Positions 35,785 to 44,234 of a stretch of 57,982 nucleotides of DNA are shown here, piece by piece. The position numbers and the translations under genes are program-made. Under the pieces are notes generated by a model that ran no database searches, was not told where the DNA came from, and saw only the letters and a program-made list of their open reading frames with translations. The stretch's first letter is position 1; each line of letters opens with the position of its first letter. This stretch comes from an uncultured Bacteroidota bacterium (GTDB lineage: Bacteria > Bacteroidota > Bacteroidia > Flavobacteriales > Flavobacteriaceae), in the NCBI GenBank assembly GCA_902584445.1, contig CACHZY010000010.1, positions 1 to 57,982 of the forward strand. The letters run 5' to 3'.

Positions 35785-35851
35785 CTCGATTCCGCGATAA
35801 CGGAATACACGCTTTCCAAGCGTGCGCCTTCAACCACTCGGCCACCTCTCT
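35763..35851 (-). tRNA. tRNA-Ser (anticodon GGA)
   Basis: An 88-base cloverleaf plus the discriminator G. The acceptor stem AGAGAGG/CCTCTCT pairs over seven bases. The D arm GCCGAGTGG, the anticodon loop TTGGAAA (GGA at 35815-35817), the long class II variable arm (TATTCCGTTATCGCGGAATCG) and the T arm GAGGGTTCGAATCCCTT (TTCGAAT loop) all fit. CCA is not encoded (CTA follows the discriminator). The 3' end is the probable integration site of the island to its left. Confidence 0.95.
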
Positions 35852-35920
35852 AAGGCATACAATTTAAAACAAAAATTTATATTAAATCATCAAAAAAATA
35901 TTGTGTGTAATTGAAGATCA

Positions 35921-36706
35921 TTATCTTTTTGCTTTAGATATGTTTTTAAAAACGGATATTGCATTTTCAGTCGTAATCATAGCTATTTGCCCTTGCGTCA
36001 TACAATGTATTTCTGCTAATTTTTTATTTACAAGGGTCAGGTATCCGCTCTCGTTTCGCTTTCCTCGGTGTGGAACTGGAGCTAAATATGGGGAATCTGT
36101 TTCTAAAACAATATTTTCCAATGGTATTTTATTTAAAAATTGATCAATTTTCCCATTTTTAAATGTAACTACTCCACCAATTCCAAGCTTTAGATTGAAA
36201 TCAATAGCACGTTTAGCATGTTCATAAGTACCTGTAAAACAATGGAAAACTCCATGTAGTTCACTACCTTTATGATCTTCAAGCACATCAAATACCTCAT
36301 CAAAAGCGTTTCTACAATGAATTACAATGGGTAAATCATATTTTTTAGCTAATACAATTTGATAATTAAAGGATTCTTGTTGTTGTTTAAGAAAAGTTTT
36401 ATCCCAATACAAGTCTATTCCTATTTCACCTACTGCAATAAAATCTCTTATGGATAAGTTTTCACTTACATGGTTTAGCTCCTCCAAGTAATTTTCCTTT
36501 ACATGCGTTGGATGTAAACCTGCCATTAGTCTAATATGTTCAGGATATAGCTTTTCAAGCTCATACATCTTTTTAGTATAGGAGCTATCAATCGCAGGTA
36601 AATAAAAACGATGGACACCTTCGTTAATTGCTTTTTTAATTACCTCATTTCTATCTGCGTCAAAAGCCTCCAGATAAAGATGAGTATGGGTGTCAATCAT
36701 TTTCAT
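35921..36706 (-). CDS. TatD-family metal-dependent hydrolase (DNase)
   Basis: 261 residues if started at ATG 36706 (M-K-M-I-D-T-H-T-H-L); an upstream start at 36757 would add 17 hydrophobic residues that do not belong to the family. Metal-binding motifs are HTHL at the N-terminus, AVGEIGIDLYWD, PIVIHCRNA, FHCFTG and LETDSPYLAPVPHRGKRNES (split: LETDSPYLAPVPHRG). TatD proteins are 3'-5' exonucleases acting in DNA repair or DNA turnover. The diverging gene beside it shares the intergenic region. Confidence 0.93.
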   Translation of the reverse strand: MKMIDTHTHLYLEAFDADRNEVIKKAINEGVHRFYLPAIDSSYTKKMYELEKLYPEHIRLMAGLHPTHVKENYLEELNHVSENLSIRDFIAVGEIGIDLYWDKTFLKQQQESFNYQIVLAKKYDLPIVIHCRNAFDEVFDVLEDHKGSELHGVFHCFTGTYEHAKRAIDFNLKLGIGGVVTFKNGKIDQFLNKIPLENIVLETDSPYLAPVPHRGKRNESGYLTLVNKKLAEIHCMTQGQIAMITTENAISVFKNISKAKR

Positions 36707-36768
36707 TATTAGTAAAATTAATATTTCGTTTTTTACTTTTACTAAAATTTGAATCATTGTTTAGAAAA

Positions 36769-37173
36769 ATGAACACACGAAAAGTCAGAATTAAAATAAC
36801 ACTCACCCATCACTTGAGTTGTCAAGCAAGAATCAACGGGGTTAAAGCAAATCTATTAATTGATACTGGGGCTTCAAATAGCTGTATCGCTTTGTCCCAA
36901 AAAAATTATTTTGGAATCAGAGAAAAAGGTAAACCCTTTGAGGCTGCTGGTGCTGGTGAGGATAAAATGAAAGCAATTTTGGCCCACAGATGTAATTTAA
37001 TTCTGGGAAGACATCTCATTGGTCAACAATCTTTTGTACTTCTCGATATGCAACACATTAATGCAACATTAGTTAAGGAAGGGGGTAAGATTATTGATGG
37101 AATTTTAGGAAATGATTTTCTACGAAATCAAAGTGTCATTATTGATTATAGAGAAAAAAAAATGATATTTTAA
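36769..37173 (+). CDS. retropepsin-like aspartic protease domain protein
   Basis: 134 residues if started at ATG 36769 (the frame also opens at TTG 36757). The active-site motif is LLIDTGASNSCIAL (D-T-G), and a later DGILGNDFLRNQSVIIDY matches the second conserved region of the gag-asp/retropepsin fold (G-x-D-x-L). Only one DTG is present, so the active form would be a dimer. No retroelement is nearby, so this is a chromosomal protein; its target is unknown. Confidence 0.8.
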   Translation: MNTRKVRIKITLTHHLSCQARINGVKANLLIDTGASNSCIALSQKNYFGIREKGKPFEAAGAGEDKMKAILAHRCNLILGRHLIGQQSFVLLDMQHINATLVKEGGKIIDGILGNDFLRNQSVIIDYREKKMIF

Positions 37174-37182
37174 TGAATGTTT

Positions 37183-38391
37183 TTAAAGTTCTAGAGCCTT
37201 TTTAATATCACTATCCATTAATATTTCCTCAGGGTTTTCCAAGGCCTCTTTAATTGCAACTAAGAAACCTACTGACTCTTTACCGTCAATAACACGATGA
37301 TCGTATGATAATGCCAAATACATCATAGGCCTAATTTCAACTTTTCCATTAACTGCTATGGGTCGTTCAATGATGTTATGCATCCCAAGAATCCCCGATT
37401 GAGGTGGATTGATGATAGGGGTAGAAAGCATGGAGCCAAAAACTCCACCGTTAGATATAGTAAAAGTACCCCCAGTCATATCATCAACCGTAATTTGTCC
37501 GTCTCTAGCTCTAATAGCTAATCTTTTTATCTCCTGCTCGATTTCCATAAATGATAGTTTTTCAGCACTTCTTACAACCGGAACCATCAGACCTTTCGGC
37601 CCAGAAACAGCTACACTTATATCACAATAATCATATGATATCTTATAGTCGCCATCAATCATAGAGTTAACATCAGGAAATATTTTGAGCGCTCTAACAA
37701 CGGCTTTGGTAAAGAAACTCATAAATCCAAGCCCAACACCATGCTTTTTGGAAAATAACTCCTTATACTCTTTCCTTAATGCAAAAATAGGCGCCATATT
37801 TGCCTCATTAAAGGTTGTCAACATTGCTGTTTCATTTTTAACGGCAACAAGTCTCTCGGCTACTTTCCGCCTAAGCATAGATAATTTTTTGCGCTCTTCA
37901 CCTCGGTTAGCTCCCTTGGGAGCTGAGCCCATTGCTACAGCAGCTTTTACAGCATCATCTTTAGTAATTCTTCCGTCTCTTCCGGAACCAATCAAGCTGT
38001 CTACATCAATACCTTTTTCAGTAATGATTTTTTTAGCTGCAATTGAGGCTGTTCCAGATGCATAACTTGACTTATCGATTGGAGTAGGTTGGGTATTTAC
38101 AATAGGGTTTTTCTCTACCTGTGCTGAAGAAGAAGATTCCCCTTCTTGAGGTTTTCCCTCGGTATCTATTAAACAAACGACTGAACCAACTGCCACTGCA
38201 TCACCTTCTTCAGCCTTTAGTGAAATAGTTCCACTGGTCTCAGCAGGAAGCTCAAGGGTTGCCTTGTCGGAGTCTACCTCAGCAATCGCTTGATCTTTCT
38301 CTATATAATCCCCTTCAGCGACAAGCCACTGGGCAATTTCAACCTCAGTTATTGATTCTCCAGGGGATGGTACTTTCATCTCTAAAATCAT
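37183..38391 (-). CDS. sucB: dihydrolipoyllysine succinyltransferase, E2 of 2-oxoglutarate dehydrogenase
   Basis: 402 residues. An N-terminal lipoyl domain has the lipoylated lysine in [14 protein letters not shown]. After a flexible linker there is the peripheral-subunit-binding domain ([31 protein letters not shown]). The C-terminal catalytic domain carries the histidine-aspartate site [16 protein letters not shown]. It transfers succinyl from E1 to CoA in the TCA cycle. It lies 12 bases after sucA, forming the sucAB operon. E3 is not seen in this window. Confidence 0.96.
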   Translation of the reverse strand: MILEMKVPSPGESITEVEIAQWLVAEGDYIEKDQAIAEVDSDKATLELPAETSGTISLKAEEGDAVAVGSVVCLIDTEGKPQEGESSSSAQVEKNPIVNTQPTPIDKSSYASGTASIAAKKIITEKGIDVDSLIGSGRDGRITKDDAVKAAVAMGSAPKGANRGEERKKLSMLRRKVAERLVAVKNETAMLTTFNEANMAPIFALRKEYKELFSKKHGVGLGFMSFFTKAVVRALKIFPDVNSMIDGDYKISYDYCDISVAVSGPKGLMVPVVRSAEKLSFMEIEQEIKRLAIRARDGQITVDDMTGGTFTISNGGVFGSMLSTPIINPPQSGILGMHNIIERPIAVNGKVEIRPMMYLALSYDHRVIDGKESVGFLVAIKEALENPEEILMDSDIKKALEL

Positions 38392-38403
38392 AATAATAGA
38401 TTT

Positions 38404-41175
38404 TTACTTTTTCTTTTTTCTTATAAAATTATCTTGTGATACATCAAAAACATAATCAATTACTTGTTGATGCCTATTTCTAAACCTGGCAGCACTTCCC
38501 GCAGCAGGAGATCCATAATATCTTCTTGTAGCTGGTCGCATTTTATTTGCTTGGGGTAACTGGAGTAATAAATAACTCCAAGCTCCCATATTTCTTGGTT
38601 CTTCTTGTGCCCAGACAATCTCATCTAAATTTTCATAGCGATTTATCTCCGATTGAATCTCTTCGTAAGGTAAAGGAAATAATTGTTCTATTCTTACAAT
38701 TGAGACGTCTCTAATATTTTTTTCTGCTCGAGCATCAACTAAATCAAAATAAAATTTACCCGAGCAAAAAACCAATTTTTTTACTTGTTTATTGTCTATT
38801 TCAGTGTCAGGTATAACCCTTTGAAAAAACCCTTCTGTGAGATCTTCAACTGAAGAAACTGCCATTGGATGTCTCAAAAGACTTTTGGGTGTAAATACAA
38901 TTAATGGTTTTCTAAAATTTCCTTTCATCTGTCTTCTTAGCAAATGAAATAAATTCGCAGGTGTTGTGCAATTAGCAACAAACATGTTGTCTTTAGCACA
39001 AAGTTGAAGATAACGTTCCATTCTGGCCGAGGAATGTTCTGCACCTTGTCCTTCATATCCATGAGGTAATAATAGAACAATACCATTTTGAGTTTTCCAT
39101 TTATCTTCAGCTGCAGATATATATTGATCGATCATAATTTGAGCGCCATTAGAGAAATCTCCAAATTGGGCTTCCCAAATGGTAAGGGTATTAGGACTTG
39201 CCATTGCGTAGCCATAATCAAACCCTAAAACACCATACTCTGACAAAAGCGAATTGTAGACACTATATTTTCCTTGATTAGAAGGGTTAATTTGGTTCAA
39301 TAATATTAATTCTTCCTCAGATGTTTCAGCTTTAAGAACTGCATGTCGGTGAGAAAAAGTTCCTCTTTCTACATCCTGTCCAGATAAACGCACATTGAAG
39401 CCTTCCTGCAGTAATGTTCCATAAGCAAGAAGCTCACCCATTGACCAATCAAGTTTATTAGTTTCAAAAAACATTTTTTTTCGATCAGAAATCAAACGTT
39501 CAATCTTTCTTAAGAATTTCTTTCCTTCAGGAAGAGTTGCAATAGCATTAGCAACTAGCTTAAGCTTTTTTGAATCAACAGCAGTTACGATTTCAGGGTG
39601 CATCCCAGATTCATCTACCCTCTTATAGCCTTGCCACTCATCATCCATAAATGGAGTAACTATGGTAGTTTGTTCTTTTTTAGAAACTTGAAGATTTTTC
39701 TCTAAACCCGATTTATATTCTTCCTCTATCTTTTTTACATAATTTTCATCAATGATACCCTGAGAAATTAATTTTTCAGCGTAAATATCTCTAGGATTTT
39801 TATGAGCTGCAATAAACTTGTATAACTGAGGTTGGGTAAAGCGTGGCTCATCACCTTCATTGTGGCCAAACTTTCTGTATCCTAACAAATCGATAAAAAC
39901 ATCAGCTTCAAATTTCATTCTAAAGTCCAAAGCAAAGAGAACAGCATGAACTACCGCCTCGGCGTCATCGGCATTCACATGCATAACAGGAGACAAGGTA
40001 ACTTTTCCTACATCTGTACAATAGGTACTAGACCTTCCATCAAGATAGTTTGTGGTAAAACCAATTTGATTATTAACAACAATATGAATAGTACCTCCTG
40101 TGGAATATCCTTTAAGCCTTGACATTTGAGCTATTTCATAAGCAATACCTTGTCCGGCAATGGCTGCATCTCCATGAACAATAATTGGCAAGACTTTTGA
40201 CGAATCTCCATTGAATTTGTTGTCAATTTTAGCTCTTGAGATTCCCTCTACAACTGCCCCAACAGTTTCTAGGTGTGAAGGATTAGGAGCCAAATTAATA
40301 TTAATTTTTTTTCCATCCTTGTTGGGGTCAATTTTAGATGTCCATCCCATATGATACTTAACATCTCCATCAAAAACTAACTCATCATAATCTTTACCCT
40401 CAAATTCACTAAAAATATCCTTAGGAGATTTTCCAAAGATATTGGTTAGAGTATTTAATCTACCCCTATGGGCCATTCCCATTACAAATTCTTCAATACC
40501 TTTTTCATCTGCTGATAATACTAGCGCATCAATGGCAGGTATAAGTGATTCCCCTCCCTCAAGGGAGAAGCGCTTTTGACCTACATATTTAGTATGAAGA
40601 AAATTTTCAAAACTAACTGCTTGATTTAGCTTGTTTAGAATATGCTTTTTTTGTTCTGAGTTGAAGCTTGGATGGTTTTCATTTTGATGTAATCGCCCCT
40701 TTATCCATTCTTTTTTTTCTACATTTCTAATATACATGTATTCTACTCCTATAGAATCACAATAAGTTTTTTGAAGATGCTCAATTATTGTTTCTAACGT
40801 GCTTGGGCCTATACCAACTATTGAACCGGCATTAAATACAGTGGATAAGTCTGCTTGTGTCAAACCAAAATTTTCAACGTCAAGATTAGGACTATATGCT
40901 CTCCTGTTACGGACAGGATTAGTTTTGGTAAACAAGTGCCCTCTTGTCCGATATCCTTCAATCAATCTTACTACTTGGAATTCTTTTTTAACGGACTCAG
41001 GGACCTCAACATCGCCTGTAATCGCATGGCTCCCTCCATTTTCAACCCCAAAATCAAATCCTTGAAAAAAAGCTCTCCAACTAGGTTCTACTATATCGGG
41101 ATCTTCTAAGTATTGCTCATACAATTCGGCAAAGTATGCAGTATGTGCCGAATTTAAAAATGAATATTTGTCCAT
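38404..41175 (-). CDS. sucA: 2-oxoglutarate dehydrogenase E1 component
   Basis: 923 residues if started at ATG 41175 (a TTG one codon earlier gives 924). The N-terminus SFLNSAHTAYFAELYEQYLED is typical of E1o; the thiamine-diphosphate site includes VMGMAHRGRLNTL, HGDAAIAGQGIAYE and the IVVNNQIGFTT segment, and the C-terminal transketolase-like domain carries EAQFGDFSNGAQIMIDQY and GYEGQGAEHSSARMERYLQ (each under 20). It decarboxylates 2-oxoglutarate in the TCA cycle. The upstream gap to umuC (about 190 bases) carries both promoters. Confidence 0.97.
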   Translation of the reverse strand: MDKYSFLNSAHTAYFAELYEQYLEDPDIVEPSWRAFFQGFDFGVENGGSHAITGDVEVPESVKKEFQVVRLIEGYRTRGHLFTKTNPVRNRRAYSPNLDVENFGLTQADLSTVFNAGSIVGIGPSTLETIIEHLQKTYCDSIGVEYMYIRNVEKKEWIKGRLHQNENHPSFNSEQKKHILNKLNQAVSFENFLHTKYVGQKRFSLEGGESLIPAIDALVLSADEKGIEEFVMGMAHRGRLNTLTNIFGKSPKDIFSEFEGKDYDELVFDGDVKYHMGWTSKIDPNKDGKKININLAPNPSHLETVGAVVEGISRAKIDNKFNGDSSKVLPIIVHGDAAIAGQGIAYEIAQMSRLKGYSTGGTIHIVVNNQIGFTTNYLDGRSSTYCTDVGKVTLSPVMHVNADDAEAVVHAVLFALDFRMKFEADVFIDLLGYRKFGHNEGDEPRFTQPQLYKFIAAHKNPRDIYAEKLISQGIIDENYVKKIEEEYKSGLEKNLQVSKKEQTTIVTPFMDDEWQGYKRVDESGMHPEIVTAVDSKKLKLVANAIATLPEGKKFLRKIERLISDRKKMFFETNKLDWSMGELLAYGTLLQEGFNVRLSGQDVERGTFSHRHAVLKAETSEEELILLNQINPSNQGKYSVYNSLLSEYGVLGFDYGYAMASPNTLTIWEAQFGDFSNGAQIMIDQYISAAEDKWKTQNGIVLLLPHGYEGQGAEHSSARMERYLQLCAKDNMFVANCTTPANLFHLLRRQMKGNFRKPLIVFTPKSLLRHPMAVSSVEDLTEGFFQRVIPDTEIDNKQVKKLVFCSGKFYFDLVDARAEKNIRDVSIVRIEQLFPLPYEEIQSEINRYENLDEIVWAQEEPRNMGAWSYLLLQLPQANKMRPATRRYYGSPAAGSAARFRNRHQQVIDYVFDVSQDNFIRKKKK

Positions 41176-41264
41176 CAAATTATATTACAACCGGTCCTAC
41201 TAACAAAATTACAATTTTTGACTAAAGAGGTTAAGTTTTAATAATAAAACAATATAATTCTTGT

Positions 41265-41272
41265 TAAATTTG
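41265..41272 (+). promoter_or_regulatory. possible -7 element before umuC
   Basis: TAAATTTG matches TAnnTTTG exactly. No TTG lies at a proper distance before it. It would leave a leader of about 85 bases before the umuC ATG, in which I see no clear SOS operator. Confidence 0.3.
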
Positions 41273-41364
41273 TATTGAAAAAGTACTGATAATAGAGTCG
41301 TAATTAAATTCAAAATCAAGACAGATTCTAATCACTTTTATTTTCAAAAATCTAATTTTTGTCC

Positions 41365-42624
41365 ATGTTCGCATTAATTGACTGCAACAACTTTTACGCT
41401 TCTTGCGAGCGGGTTTTTCAACCTCAATACGAGGGTAAAGCAGTCGTGATATTATCTAATAACGATGGCTGTGTAATTGCGCGAAGTAATGAAGCTAAAG
41501 TCTTAGGTATCCCAATGGGTGCACCTGCCTTCAAATTCCGAAGTGAATTCAAAAAGTACAATATCAAAGTTTTTTCTTCCAATTACCCCCTATATGGAGA
41601 TATGAGTCATCGAGTGATGACAATCCTAGAAGAATATACTCCCAATGTAGAAATTTACAGTATTGATGAAGCTTTTTTAAAATTTCAAGGATTTGAATAT
41701 TTCGACTTAAGAGAAACGGGTTTAAAAATAAGAAAACAAATACGTCAGTGGACCGGAATTCCAGTATCTATTGGGATTGCGCCATCAAAGGCTCTAGCAA
41801 AAATCGCTAATAAAATAGCTAAAAAATTTGCAAATAAAACCGGTGGTGTTTATTGTATAGACAATGACGAAAAAAGGCTAAAAGCTCTAAAATGGACTGC
41901 GATAAGTGATGTTTGGGGTGTTGGGATAAGACACGAGAAAAGGCTGAGAGGTTTGGGCGTGAAATCGGCTTTGGACTTTGTTAATCTACCGGACAGTTGG
42001 GTAAAAAAAAACTTAAGTATTCTAGGCTTAAGGTTGAAAAGAGATCTACAAGGAGCTCCCACTATCCAATTAGAAGAGACTGTACCTGCAAAAAAGTCCA
42101 TTGCTACGACAAGAAGTTTTAAAAGTACGATTAGTACATTTAGTAATCTCGAAGAACGCATTACCACTTACACCCTTTTGGGAGCAGAAAAACTTAGAAA
42201 ACAAAAAAGCTGCGCGTCTGCAATTTATGTTTTTGTAAGGAGTAACCCTTTCCAAAAAGAAGCTGAACAATACAGAAATGGCTGTACAGTTACACTTCCC
42301 TGTAGCACAGATTCTAGCCTTATTTTAAACCAATACGCTCTCAAGGGTTTAAAAAGTATTTTCAGATCAGGTATTGAATACAAAAAAGCAGGGATATTAC
42401 TACTTGGGCTAACCCCATCAACATCAAGACAAATGAGTTTGTTTGAAAAAGACAGTGCCAAACACTCAGTATTAATGAAAACTCTGGATAAAATTCACCG
42501 TCGTTTTGGCCCACATCGGATGAAATTAGCAAGCCAAGATTTAAAACAAACGTGGAAAATGAGAAGGGATCATCTTTCAAGCCGTTTTACTACAGAAATC
42601 GATGAAGTAATCAAAGTCAAATGA
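41365..42624 (+). CDS. umuC: Y-family DNA polymerase V catalytic subunit
   Basis: 419 residues from ATG 41365 (a TTG two codons upstream is in frame). FALIDCNNFYASCERVF, VVILSNNDGCVIARSNEAK and YSIDEAFL hold the metal-binding acidic residues of the palm. The little finger and a C-terminal region specific to UmuC (MSLFEKD, residues about 360-370, a possible beta-clamp site QMSLF) are present. It carries out lesion bypass with UmuD'. Its stop overlaps the umuD start by ATGA, so the pair is one transcript. Here umuC precedes umuD, the reverse of the E. coli order. Confidence 0.95.
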   Translation: MFALIDCNNFYASCERVFQPQYEGKAVVILSNNDGCVIARSNEAKVLGIPMGAPAFKFRSEFKKYNIKVFSSNYPLYGDMSHRVMTILEEYTPNVEIYSIDEAFLKFQGFEYFDLRETGLKIRKQIRQWTGIPVSIGIAPSKALAKIANKIAKKFANKTGGVYCIDNDEKRLKALKWTAISDVWGVGIRHEKRLRGLGVKSALDFVNLPDSWVKKNLSILGLRLKRDLQGAPTIQLEETVPAKKSIATTRSFKSTISTFSNLEERITTYTLLGAEKLRKQKSCASAIYVFVRSNPFQKEAEQYRNGCTVTLPCSTDSSLILNQYALKGLKSIFRSGIEYKKAGILLLGLTPSTSRQMSLFEKDSAKHSVLMKTLDKIHRRFGPHRMKLASQDLKQTWKMRRDHLSSRFTTEIDEVIKVK

Positions 42625-43055
42625 ATAAAGGAAATAAAGTTATTTTTTTTCATCCAAATCAGGAGTCAGAAAAAGGCTTGTTTTTAGCCCAAGAAGGCAT
42701 TTCGGCAGGATTTCCTTCCCCAGCGGATGACTTTAAAGAACTGAGAATAAGTATTGATCGAGAGGTTGTCAAAAACGAAACGGCTACTTTTTACGCTAGG
42801 GTTTCAGGCGAATCTATGCAAGGAGCAGGATTAGACGATGGAGACCTGCTAGTCATTGACCGAAGCTTAGAGCCAGAAGATAACAAAATCGCTGTTTGTT
42901 TTATAGATGGGGAGTTTACTGTAAAACGCTTAAAGGTTGAAAAGGACTGTGTTTATTTAATGCCTGAAAACAATAAATATGAACCAATAAAAGTCACAGA
43001 AGATAATGAATTAATTATTTGGGGAGTAGTAACTTATGTGGTAAAAAAAGTCTAG
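42621..43055 (+). CDS. umuD: UmuD, self-cleaving S24-family protein
   Basis: 144 residues. The cleavage site A29-G30 lies in ISAGFPSPADDF, very close to that of E. coli UmuD (CAGFPSPA). The catalytic serine is S65 in SGESMQGAG and the lysine is K102 in GEFTVKRL. After RecA-assisted cleavage UmuD' would join UmuC to make DNA polymerase V. The stop lies 4 bases before the converging fadA stop. Confidence 0.95.
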   Translation: MNKGNKVIFFHPNQESEKGLFLAQEGISAGFPSPADDFKELRISIDREVVKNETATFYARVSGESMQGAGLDDGDLLVIDRSLEPEDNKIAVCFIDGEFTVKRLKVEKDCVYLMPENNKYEPIKVTEDNELIIWGVVTYVVKKV

Positions 43056-43059
43056 TACC

Positions 43060-44229
43060 TTATAATCGTTCAAAAATCCCTGCAATTCCCTGACCTCCAC
43101 CAACACAAGCAGTAACCATACCATACTTTTGATTACGACGTCTCATCTCATTGAGTAGCTGAATTGTGAGTTTAGCCCCTGTACAGCCTAGTGGATGGCC
43201 TAAGGCTACAGCGCCTCCATTAACATTGACCGTTGAAGGGTCTAAACCACTTTCTTGAATAACCGCCAATGATTGGGCAGCGAAGGCTTCATTGAGCTCT
43301 GTTTGTTCAATATCATTTAGCTTCAGACCAGCTTGGTTTAATGCCTTAGGAATTGCTTCACATGGTCCAATACCCATGTAAATTGGATCCACCCCACCAA
43401 CAGAACAAGCAGCCATTCGAGCTAAAGGAGATAATCCTAATTCTTTGACTTTTGTCTCACTCATCACCAGTGTAAAAGCAGCCCCATCAGAAGTTTGAGA
43501 GGAGTTGCCGGCGGTAATTATTCCTCCTTGTTTAAAAGCAGCTCGTAAGCGACTCAATCCCTCTATACTGGTATCTCTTCTTACACCCTCATCAACTGCA
43601 ACAGTATGAGAACTGGACACTTTCTTACCCTCTCTGACAAAGACCTCTTCTACTTCAATTGGAACAATTTCTTCTTTAAAATATCCTTTATCAATTGCAT
43701 TTGCTGCTTTTTGATGGGAGGCTAAAGAAAAATTATCTGCTGCTTCACGTGTTATATTATATTTATCTGCCACAGCTTCTGCTGTTGCTCCCATGCTAAC
43801 GTGATAATTGATGTTTTCCATGTTAGCTTGATAGCTAGGGGATAGTTTATATCCTGTCATAGGAATTAAACTCATACTTTCTGTTCCCCCTGCAACGAAG
43901 ATATCACCCATACCTGCTTTAATCTTTGCAACTGCTAATGAAATCGCCTCTAAACCAGAAGCACAATAACGATTTATAGTAATTCCAGGAACTTCAATTC
44001 CCAGAGCTCTAGCTGAAATCAGTCTACCTACTTGTAAGCCTTGCTCTCCCTCAGGATTTGCACAGCCAACAATTACATCATTGACAGTTGTTGGATCAAG
44101 CTCAGGTACGTTTTTGACCAAATGTTTTATAACTTGAACAGCCATATCATCGGAACGATAATTTTTGAACCCTCCCTTTTTGGCTTTACCTACCGCAGTT
44201 CTATAACCTTTAATTACATATGCTTCCAT
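43060..44229 (-). CDS. fadA: acetyl-CoA acyltransferase (thiolase of beta-oxidation)
   Basis: 389 residues. The nucleophile cysteine is in NRYCASGLEAISLA, the NEAFAAQSLAVI motif and the second cysteine in ALGHPLGCTGAK complete the thiolase site, and the C-terminus is GMVTACVGGGQGIAGIFE. It cuts 3-ketoacyl-CoA with CoA. It follows fadB by 5 bases on the same strand, forming the typical fadBA operon of flavobacteria. Confidence 0.95.
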   Translation of the reverse strand: MEAYVIKGYRTAVGKAKKGGFKNYRSDDMAVQVIKHLVKNVPELDPTTVNDVIVGCANPEGEQGLQVGRLISARALGIEVPGITINRYCASGLEAISLAVAKIKAGMGDIFVAGGTESMSLIPMTGYKLSPSYQANMENINYHVSMGATAEAVADKYNITREAADNFSLASHQKAANAIDKGYFKEEIVPIEVEEVFVREGKKVSSSHTVAVDEGVRRDTSIEGLSRLRAAFKQGGIITAGNSSQTSDGAAFTLVMSETKVKELGLSPLARMAACSVGGVDPIYMGIGPCEAIPKALNQAGLKLNDIEQTELNEAFAAQSLAVIQESGLDPSTVNVNGGAVALGHPLGCTGAKLTIQLLNEMRRRNQKYGMVTACVGGGQGIAGIFERL

Positions 44230-44234
44230 ACTCT

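Noticed and set aside
21261-35851. Island as a prophage or conjugative element
   Set aside because: No capsid, tail, terminase, relaxase or tra-type gene is present; only an integrase fragment and the tRNA repeats point to mobility.
36769-37173. Retropepsin-like protein as part of a retroelement
   Set aside because: No reverse transcriptase, integrase or terminal repeats nearby; it is flanked by housekeeping genes tatD and sucB.
41219-41364. SOS (LexA) operator before umuC
   Set aside because: No inverted repeat matching a LexA box could be identified, and the flavobacterial LexA site is not certain enough to call.
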